Shown here in pieces: positions 58,518-64,000 of a stretch of DNA of 64,000 nucleotides; within the stretch, counting starts at the first letter, position 1; each line of letters starts with the position of its first letter. The DNA comes from Frankia sp. R82 (lineage in GTDB: Bacteria > Actinomycetota > Actinomycetes > Frankiales > Frankiaceae): assembly GCF_023716925.1 (NCBI RefSeq), contig NZ_JAMQQG010000006.1, positions 1-64,000 on the forward strand, in the 5' to 3' direction. The notes below the pieces were generated by a model. It was not told where the DNA came from, searched no databases, and worked only from the letters and a program-made list of their open reading frames with translations. Both the position numbers and the translations under genes were made by a program.

Positions 58518-58960
58518 GACCAGGATCACATTAAGAATTGATTCGCTTCAATCACGGAACGTGGCCGCAGTGCTCGCGGAAGCGCATATCGAAGGCCGTT
58601 TATTCCCGCGGCAAAAGCTTGACAGCAGATTCGTTCGTGCCGCAGAGTCCCGCTAACGGCACGTCGGGCGGTGGTGTGCCCGGGCCTTCCGGGTTGCCGT
58701 CCGCGCCACCGGCATGTCCACTGGCCACCGCCAGGCTGCCATACGACGGTAACAATTCCCGCGGCGGCGCGGCGCACCACTGACGCACGTCGCAGGTACG
58801 CCGGACACCTGCGAAAAGAACCCCGCGGGCTCGCCAGAAACACTCCAAACTGGACTTTTCGCACCCCCCCGAGATTCATGTTTTCTCATCCCCTCCCGCC
58901 GGCGGCACCTCCCGTCACCGGCAGCTGAGAACGTCGGCGGCACCGAAGGAGAACAGTTTC

Positions 58961-59671
58961 GTGAACCAGACCCGGACCGCGCCGCGGACCCTGGCGGAAT
59001 TCATGGCCGAGCTGCAGGCCAGCCGGGATGCCGAATGGCCGGCCGAACAGCTGCGCACCCATGCCGAGCTCCGCGGGCGCTTGGTCGCACAGGCGGATCC
59101 GTCCCGGTTCGTCGCACCCGGTGACGTCGTCGCGCCGTTCGCACTGCCCACGGCGGGAGGCGGCACGACCAGGCTCGACGATCTGGTCGCTCACGGGCCG
59201 GCGGTCCTGCTGTTCTTCCGGTTCGAGGCCTGCCCCGCCTGCAACACCGCCCTGCGCGGCTACCAGCTGACCCTGGTACCCGCCCTGCGAGAACTGGGGG
59301 TGGAACTCGTGGCGATCAGCCCGCAGGTCCCCGAACGACTGGTGCGGATCCGGGAGCGTCACGGGTTCGACTTCACCGTGGCCAGCGACCCTGACCACAC
59401 GCTGATCGACCGCTTCGGCATCGGCTTCGCGCCGACGGACGCCGAACGCGACGCCTCCCGGGCCCGCGGCGTCGACCTCGGCGAGATCCTCGGCACCGGC
59501 TCCTGGGTCCTGCCCTATCCGAGCGCCGTCGTGGTCGACCAGGCGCAGGTCGTGCGGTTCGCCGACGTGCAACCGAACTGGATGGTTCGCGCGGAGCCGA
59601 CGCGCATCCTCGCGGCGGTCCGTGGGTCCGCCGCAGCACACGCATCGATCACCGAACAGAAAGGATCCTGA
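58961..59671 (+). CDS. Peroxiredoxin-like (AhpC/TSA fold) protein with C-x2-C
   Basis: 236 aa. A thioredoxin-fold redoxin core: DVVAPFALPTAGG, VLLFFRFEACPACNTALRGY with Cys-Pro-Ala-Cys in place of the W-C-P-Y-C of its relatives, and LVAISPQVPERLVRIRERHGFDFTVASDPDHTLIDRFGI. It may reduce peroxides or disulfides. The GTG at 58961 follows AAGGAG. It begins a plus-strand pair with the class II aldolase, divergent from the SDR-TauD operon. Confidence 0.8.
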   Translation: MNQTRTAPRTLAEFMAELQASRDAEWPAEQLRTHAELRGRLVAQADPSRFVAPGDVVAPFALPTAGGGTTRLDDLVAHGPAVLLFFRFEACPACNTALRGYQLTLVPALRELGVELVAISPQVPERLVRIRERHGFDFTVASDPDHTLIDRFGIGFAPTDAERDASRARGVDLGEILGTGSWVLPYPSAVVVDQAQVVRFADVQPNWMVRAEPTRILAAVRGSAAAHASITEQKGS

Positions 59672-59676
59672 TCGAG

Positions 59677-60585
59677 ATGACACTGGCATCCGACCTCAAG
59701 CCCCAGCACAGCGAGCCAGCTCCCATCGTGGCGACGGCGGGTAGCCGGTCGGCCGGGCAGCCCAACGAGGGCGGGGCGGGCACCGAGGTCAGCAGCAGCT
59801 GGTCCGGGCTGGTCTCCCCCGCCGCGGGTGGGCAGTGGCCGCGACCGGTACCGGAGCGTTCGCTCGACGAGGAGCGGCTGCACCGCAAGCGCAAGCTCGC
59901 CGCGGCGTACCGGCTGTTCGCAAAGCTCGGCCTGGCCGAGGGCCTGTCCGGCCACATCACCGCGCGCGACCCGGAGCTCACCGACCACTTCTGGGTGAAC
60001 CGGTTCGGCCTGGACTTCAGCCGCATCACGGTCTCGAACCTGCTGCTGGTGAACTCGCACGGCGAGATCGTCGAGGGTCAGCCGCCGCTGAACACCTCCG
60101 CGTTCGCCATCCACTCCCGCATCCACGCGGCCCGTCCGGACGTGATCGGCGCAGCGCACACCCACTCGCCGTACGGGCGTGCCCTGTCCGCGCTCGGCGA
60201 GCCGCTGCACCCGATCTCCCAGGACGTCTGCAGCTTCTACCAGCATCAGGCGCTGTTCGACGAGTACAACGGCGCCGTGCTCAGCGAGGACGAGGGGCAG
60301 AAGATCGCCGATGCGCTCGGCCCGCACAAGCTGGTGATCCTGCGTAACCACGGGCTGCTCACCGTCGGCTCCAGCGTCGAGGCGGCGGCCTACCGGTTCA
60401 TCGCGGCCGAGCGCGCCGCCCACACCCAGCTGGTGGCGGCCGCGGCCGGCCCGCTGCGTCTGCTGGACCACGAGACCGCCAGCCACACGGCTGGCCAGGG
60501 CGGACGCGACAACGACGGCGCACGCTGGGCCTTCGATGCCCTCTACGAGATCATCGTCGAGGAGCAGCCCGACCTGCTCGACTGA
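59677..60585 (+). CDS. Class II aldolase/adducin-family protein
   Basis: 302 aa. The zinc-binding motif is IGAAHTHSPYGRALSALG (H-x-H) with the distal His in LVILRNHGLLTVG; GLAEGLSGHITARDP is the N-terminal family block. Class II aldolases cleave or decarboxylate phosphorylated or hydroxy substrates with a metal ion. The first 60 residues are a Pro/Ser/Gly-rich extension. It starts 5 bp after the peroxiredoxin stop, with AAAGGA before the ATG, so the two are an operon. A role in carbon handling after desulfonation is possible but unproven. Confidence 0.85.
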   Translation: MTLASDLKPQHSEPAPIVATAGSRSAGQPNEGGAGTEVSSSWSGLVSPAAGGQWPRPVPERSLDEERLHRKRKLAAAYRLFAKLGLAEGLSGHITARDPELTDHFWVNRFGLDFSRITVSNLLLVNSHGEIVEGQPPLNTSAFAIHSRIHAARPDVIGAAHTHSPYGRALSALGEPLHPISQDVCSFYQHQALFDEYNGAVLSEDEGQKIADALGPHKLVILRNHGLLTVGSSVEAAAYRFIAAERAAHTQLVAAAAGPLRLLDHETASHTAGQGGRDNDGARWAFDALYEIIVEEQPDLLD

Positions 60586-60723
60586 GCAGATCGGGGGGCG
60601 GCTCGGCCGGGCATGTAGTGATGTTCGCCACTGCCGGGGGCCGTGAATCAGTCACGCATGGCAGCGACCCTCGGCCGTGGCAGTCACCAGCACCTACCCT
60701 GCCAACGCTCAACGCACCCCCAA

Positions 60724-60751
60724 ATGCCTACCCATCATGGTGAATAGGCAT
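60724..60751. promoter_or_regulatory. Inverted repeat upstream of the ABC operon leader
   Basis: ATGCCTA (60724-60730) and TAGGCAT (60745-60751), perfect 7-bp arms around 14 bp, in an AT-rich stretch about 70 bp before the candidate -35 box. Probable regulator site. Confidence 0.5.
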
Positions 60752-60818
60752 ATTTTGATCATTAGCCGCAGATCGGACGCCGGTGGCCGTGGTGACCAGC
60801 ACCGATCCAGCCTGCATG

Positions 60819-60848
60819 TTGACGGACTTGTCGGGTGTCGGGCATTGT
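60819..60848 (+). promoter_or_regulatory. Candidate promoter for a leaderless leader-peptide mRNA
   Basis: TTGACG (60819-60824), 18-bp spacer, CATTGT (60843-60848). Transcription would start about 7 bp later, at the ATG of the leader peptide (60855). Confidence 0.5.
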
Positions 60849-60854
60849 CCACAC

Positions 60855-60929
60855 ATGCGGTCGAGATTCCTTCCCGTGGCATGCCGCTACGTGGACTACC
60901 GGCGGACGTCCAGCGCTCTCTGTCGCTGA
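60855..60929 (+). CDS. Cysteine leader peptide (attenuator uORF) of the ABC importer operon
   Basis: 24 codons plus stop. The peptide ends CRYVDYRRTSSALCR, matching the R-[HY]-V-D-x-x-R-x-S-S-A-L-C pattern of actinobacterial sulfur leader peptides, with Cys codons at position 10 and at the penultimate position (TGT CGC TGA). No ribosome site lies before the ATG, which fits initiation on a leaderless mRNA from the boxes at 60819-60848. It precedes the ABC binding-protein gene by about 390 bp, with two hairpins between. It probably lets the importer be expressed when Cys-tRNA is scarce. Confidence 0.7.
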   Translation: MRSRFLPVACRYVDYRRTSSALCR

Positions 60930-61052
60930 CCCTTCGATCTTTCAGGCTTCGCGGGTTCCCCGGCTTCACGCTCTCCTTTTTGGCTGCGCTCCTGCCTGCC
61001 ACGAGTGCGCCCGCTTTCTCTGCCCATGACACGAGCCCTGTCCGTTTTGTGA

Positions 61053-61078
61053 TGCGGGCACGTCGAATCCTGCCCGCA
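61053..61078 (+). terminator. Hairpin between leader peptide and ABC operon
   Basis: TGCGGGCA (61053-61060) pairs perfectly with TGCCCGCA (61071-61078), loop 10 nt. Possible attenuator element. Confidence 0.45.
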
Positions 61079-61093
61079 GTGCCGTCCCGGTAA

Positions 61094-61120
61094 CTGTGGG
61101 CGGGCGAAGCATGCCCACAG
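61094..61120 (+). terminator. Second hairpin before the ABC operon
   Basis: CTGTGGGC (61094-61101) pairs perfectly with GCCCACAG (61113-61120), loop 11 nt. With the previous hairpin it could form alternative structures for attenuation. Confidence 0.45.
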
Positions 61121-61316
61121 CAACGCACGCAGGCTCCACGCGAGCTACAGATTCTCCGCGTGTTCGCGCGGAATGCGCACGGCGAATATCCACACAGTCA
61201 CCTTGTGACCCCGGAAACCATCCCGGAATCCGTTTCCCCAGAGAGGAACCACGGCCCCCGTGAACGCAGCACACCTACGAGCCGACTCGACTTCCCAGGA
61301 TCGCCGTAGTGAGGCG

Positions 61317-62852
61317 ATGGTGCTGGGCCGTCGAGGCTTTCTCGGCCTCGGCGCAGTTGCCGGCTCGTCCCTGTTGCTCGCCGCCTGCGGTGGCGGCAGC
61401 GACTCCGGGGTCGCGGCCGGTGGCGGCAACGGCGGAACACTGCGGTGGGGCTGGTCGGAAGTCACCTCCTGGGACCCGGTGACGTCGTCCGCCGGCTGGG
61501 ACGTGCACGCCCTGTCACTGACCTATGCCGCGCTGACCAAGCTGGACGAGAAGGCCAACCCGGTCCCGGCACTGGCCGAATCGTGGAAGTACGACGCCAC
61601 GGGCAAGCAGATCACCTTCGTGCTGCGCTCCGGCCTCACCTTCAGCGACGGCACCCCGCTGAACGCCACCGCGGTGCGCAAGAGCCTCGAGCGCGGTCGG
61701 GACTTCGCCGGCTCGCTGGTCGCAGCGCAGCTGGTCGACGTCCAGACCATCACGGCCAACGACAGCGCCCGCACCGTCACCCTCAACCTGTCGAACGTCA
61801 ACTACCAGATCCCGAGCCTGCTCGCCGGCAAGACCGGCATGATCGTGAGCCCCACGGCCTTCGAGAAGGACGCCAAGGGCCTCGCCACGAAGCCGGTCGG
61901 CGCCGGCCCGTTCCGCCTCACCGCCTACGTGCCGAACCAGTCGGCGAACCTGGTGCGCTTCCCCGGCTACTGGGACAAGGCGAACATCCACCTGGACGCC
62001 TTCGAGCTCTACCCGGCGCCCGAGGCCGCCACGGCGATCGCCTCGCTGCAGTCGGGACGCCTCGACGTCGCCCAGATTCCGGCCAGTCAGGTGTCCGCGG
62101 CGAAGTCGGCCGGCCTTGCGGTACAGATCATCCCGTCGCTGGTCACCACGGTGCTCGACGTGAACGTCACCAAGGCGCCGTTCGACAACCCGAAGGTCGT
62201 CGAGGCGTTCAAGTACGGCATCGATCGCGCCGCACTCGCGAAGACCCAGACCTTCGGCTATGGCGTGGTGAACTACCAGCCCTTCCCGCCGGGATATGTC
62301 GGCCACGTCCCGAGCCTGGACAACGCCTTTCCCTACGACCCGGAAAAGGCGAAGAAGCTGCTCGCCGAGGCCGGCCACGCCACCGGCCTGGAAGTCCCGA
62401 TCACCACCACCGGCGCGTCCACCGCAATCGCCGAACAGGTCCAGGCGCAGCTGGCGAAAATCGGGGTGAAGCTCACCATTGACACGATCCCGGCGGCCCA
62501 GGCCACCCAGATCATGTACATCCAGCATTCCAAGGCCCTCGCGGTGGACGGCTTCGCCGGGCGGGACTCGGCCGTCCAGGCCTTCCAGGTGCTCTTCGGT
62601 GAGCAGGGTCTGATGAACCCCGGCCGCAAGACCCCGCCGGAGCTCACGGCCGCGCTCGCCACGGTGCGCAAGACGCCGCTGGACGACCCGGAGTATCCCA
62701 AGGTGCTGCAGGCCGCCACGAAGATCGCGGTGGAGACGATGCCGAACATCTTCCTGTTCACCACGCCGCGCATTCTCGCCCGCAAGAAGAACGTCTCCGC
62801 GCTCGGCAGCTTCCTCGCCGTGCAGCGCTTCGAAGGGGTCCGGGTGAGCTGA
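61317..62852 (+). CDS. Lipoprotein binding protein of a dipeptide-type (SBP5) ABC importer
   Basis: 511 aa. The Tat-like signal LGRRGFLGLGAVAGSS ends in lipobox LLLAACGGG. The SBP family 5 body follows: TLRWGWSEVTSWDPVTS, VPALAESWKYDATGKQITFVLRSGLTFSDGTPLNA and KPVGAGPFRLTAYVPN, then FDNPKVVEAFKYGIDRAALA. Family members bind peptides, nickel complexes, glutathione or opines; the cysteine leader suggests an organosulfur ligand. ATG 61317 follows GTGAGGCG; a GTG at 61260 is also in frame. Its stop overlaps the permease ATG (TGATG). Confidence 0.87.
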   Translation: MVLGRRGFLGLGAVAGSSLLLAACGGGSDSGVAAGGGNGGTLRWGWSEVTSWDPVTSSAGWDVHALSLTYAALTKLDEKANPVPALAESWKYDATGKQITFVLRSGLTFSDGTPLNATAVRKSLERGRDFAGSLVAAQLVDVQTITANDSARTVTLNLSNVNYQIPSLLAGKTGMIVSPTAFEKDAKGLATKPVGAGPFRLTAYVPNQSANLVRFPGYWDKANIHLDAFELYPAPEAATAIASLQSGRLDVAQIPASQVSAAKSAGLAVQIIPSLVTTVLDVNVTKAPFDNPKVVEAFKYGIDRAALAKTQTFGYGVVNYQPFPPGYVGHVPSLDNAFPYDPEKAKKLLAEAGHATGLEVPITTTGASTAIAEQVQAQLAKIGVKLTIDTIPAAQATQIMYIQHSKALAVDGFAGRDSAVQAFQVLFGEQGLMNPGRKTPPELTAALATVRKTPLDDPEYPKVLQAATKIAVETMPNIFLFTTPRILARKKNVSALGSFLAVQRFEGVRVS

Positions 62853-63907
62853 TGACAACGCTGGAGATCGGCCGGCCCACGGCGCCGGCACCGACGTCGA
62901 CCCAGTCGTCGGCGGGACGCGGCGGCGCGCTGCGGTGGGGTGCGCTGGGGCGACCCGTGCTGCGGGTGCTGCGCTCCGCCGTGGTGGTCTGGATACCGGT
63001 GGTGCTGCTCTCGACGTTCATCACCTTCGGGCTCGGGGCCCTCACCGACACCAACCCCGCGGCCCAGGTGCTCGGGGAGACCGCGACGCCCGCGGACATC
63101 GACCGGATGAACCACTACTTCGGTCTGGACCGGCCGTTCCTCGTCCAGTACTTCAGTTGGCTCGGCCATGCAGTGACCGGGGACCTCGGCCGGTCGTACT
63201 ACACCACCCTGCCGGTCACCGACAGCATCACCCAGGCGCTGCCGGTGAACGTCTCGATCACGATCGTCGCCCTGCTGATCGCGATCCTGGCCGGTGGGGC
63301 GCTGGGCATCGGAGCGGCGCTGTCGGGCGGCGGCTGGTTCGACCGCGGGGTCACCATGCTGTGCTCGGCGGCGTCGACCGTCCCACCGTTCGTCATCGGC
63401 ATCGGGCTGATCGTGCTGTTCTCGGTGACGCTGCCGATCCTGCCCTCGGGCGGCTACGTGCCGATCAGCCAGGACTTCGGCCAGTGGCTGCGCTTCGCCA
63501 TCCTGCCGGCGCTGGCGCTGGCGGTGGAAGCCGCGGTGGCCATCGCCCGCCAGCTGCGCACCTCCCTGGTCGGGGAGCTGCGGGAGAACTACGTCGTCGG
63601 GGCCGAGGTGCGCGGGCTGACCCGGCGGCGGGTGGTGTTCGGCCATGCGCTGCGCAACGCGTCCGGGCCGGCGGTCACCGTGCTCGGCTACTACGTCCCG
63701 CAGGTCATCGGGGCGATGGTGGTCGCCGAGGCGGTGTTCAACCTGCCCGGTCTCGGCAAGCTCAGCCTGGATGCGGCGGCCAAGGGTGACATCCCGGTGA
63801 TCCAGGGTGTCCTGGTCACCATGATCGCGCTGGTCGTGCTGTCCAACCTGTTGGTGAACGCCGCCCTGCTGCGGCTCACCCCGCACGCGAAGAGGCGGGA
63901 ACAATGA
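62852..63907 (+). CDS. DppB-type ABC permease
   Basis: 351 aa with six TM segments. It has the DppB/OppB extracellular motif AQVLGETATPADIDRMNHYFGLDRPFLVQYFSWL and the cytoplasmic EAA loop LRENYVVGAEVRGLTRRRVVFGHALRNA that contacts the ATPase. It forms the channel with the DppC-like protein that follows. Start overlaps the upstream stop (TGATG), end overlaps the next start (ATGA). Confidence 0.92.
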   Translation: MTTLEIGRPTAPAPTSTQSSAGRGGALRWGALGRPVLRVLRSAVVVWIPVVLLSTFITFGLGALTDTNPAAQVLGETATPADIDRMNHYFGLDRPFLVQYFSWLGHAVTGDLGRSYYTTLPVTDSITQALPVNVSITIVALLIAILAGGALGIGAALSGGGWFDRGVTMLCSAASTVPPFVIGIGLIVLFSVTLPILPSGGYVPISQDFGQWLRFAILPALALAVEAAVAIARQLRTSLVGELRENYVVGAEVRGLTRRRVVFGHALRNASGPAVTVLGYYVPQVIGAMVVAEAVFNLPGLGKLSLDAAAKGDIPVIQGVLVTMIALVVLSNLLVNAALLRLTPHAKRREQ

Positions 63908-64000
63908 GCGACACGGGCGGTCAGCTACGCCAGGCCCTGCGGCTGCGGTCCGCGCGGATCTCCCTGGGGATCCTCGCCGTCGTCATCTTCCTCGGCTTCG
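63904..64000 (+). CDS. DppC-type ABC permease, N-terminal part only
   Basis: The window ends after 32 codons. MSDTGGQLRQALRLRSARIS then LGILAVVIFLGF is a hydrophilic start followed by the first TM helix, as expected for the second permease of a dipeptide-type importer. ATGA overlap with the DppB gene. ATPase genes should follow outside the window. Confidence 0.75.
   Translation, partial: MSDTGGQLRQALRLRSARISLGILAVVIFLGF

Larger units (their letters stand above)
58079..58960. other. Divergent 882-bp region with the first leader peptide
   Basis: Besides the leader (58387-58467) and its inverted repeats it contains three 16-bp CCATCGCGACACAGGA units (58116-58161) and a plus-strand AT-rich promoter zone (58520-58560, with TGATTCGCTTCAATCA). 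The GC-rich stretch 58330-58380 can fold (CCGCCGGGCGG, GGCCGGCCTGCGGCC) and may be the attenuator hairpin. Confidence 0.6.
60586..61316. other. 731-bp region with operator, second leader peptide and hairpins
   Basis: Order: palindrome (60724-60751), promoter-like boxes (60819-60848), leader peptide (60855-60929), a run of short T-rich pyrimidine tracts (60935-60980), two 8-bp-arm hairpins (61053-61078 and 61094-61120), then the binding-protein gene. Confidence 0.65.

Noticed and set aside
60677-61093. 139-codon plus-strand frame after the aldolase gene
   Set aside because: It is a different frame from the leader peptide, has no family signature or ribosome site, and crosses the promoter and hairpin elements.
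62333-63904. Minus-strand open frame opposite the ABC importer genes
   Set aside because: Composition is His/Gln/Asp-rich and without fold signature; a shadow of the transporter genes.

Overview
The window looks like chromosomal DNA of a high-GC actinomycete. I infer a Frankia-like member of the Frankiales, from the very GC-rich third codon positions, the frequent GTG starts and the mix of F420-type luciferase-like oxidoreductases, CaiB/BaiF CoA-transferases, P450 and AMP-ligase genes with many TetR/MarR regulators. I ran no search, so this is a family-level guess. I found no tRNA, rRNA, CRISPR array, transposase or phage gene.

Layout: 1-3.7 kb, the end of a polysaccharide-polymerase-like membrane protein, a single-domain response regulator and a secreted Asp-box (sialidase-fold) protein. 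4.2-8.2 kb, an orphan ABC-2 permease, a WYL regulator next to a VOC protein, and a decayed kdp locus (intact kdpE, broken kdpC tail, no kdpFAB or kdpD). 8.8-19.8 kb, two DHA2 drug-efflux transporters and a cupin gene with MarR or TetR regulators, around a P450 operon (lipocalin-like protein, P450, kinase-like protein, SDR). 20-30 kb, an MprF-like protein, an F420 oxidoreductase, a TetR gene with a double operator, a phosphatase-fold protein lacking its catalytic His, an M24 peptidase and an ECF sigma factor. 30-36 kb, a bphO-bphP photoreceptor operon, a DJ-1 protein and a Rieske oxygenase with an apparent AUA start. 37-41 kb, small hypotheticals, an esterase, a dienelactone hydrolase and an EthD protein. 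41-55 kb, a catabolic region (two LLM enzymes, a Liv-type binding protein, two CaiB proteins, an amidohydrolase, an AraC regulator, a FadD19-like ligase) that contains a compact three-gene redox chain: a b-type membrane cytochrome, a 3Fe-4S ferredoxin and a ferredoxin reductase. 55-64 kb, a probable sulfur-scavenging locus.

The most interesting region is 56.4-64 kb. Two very short open frames, both shorter than usual gene-calling cut-offs, encode Cys-containing leader peptides of the HxDLLRxxSAxC type. One (minus strand) precedes an SDR and a TauD-type dioxygenase. The other (plus strand) precedes a dipeptide-type ABC importer. Both have a promoter-like -35/-10 pair placed so that transcription would begin at or next to the start codon, as in the leaderless cysteine attenuators known from mycobacteria. 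A peroxiredoxin-like gene and a class II aldolase gene lie between them. Together they suggest a cysteine-controlled system that imports and oxidises an organosulfur compound. The substrate and the attenuation are inferences.

The window also carries at least two families of dispersed palindromic repeats (8.3 and 23.5 kb; 5.1, 37.1 and 55.9 kb), several short in-frame minisatellites, and gene remnants (kdpC, an LLM fragment) that point to ongoing decay between functional modules.
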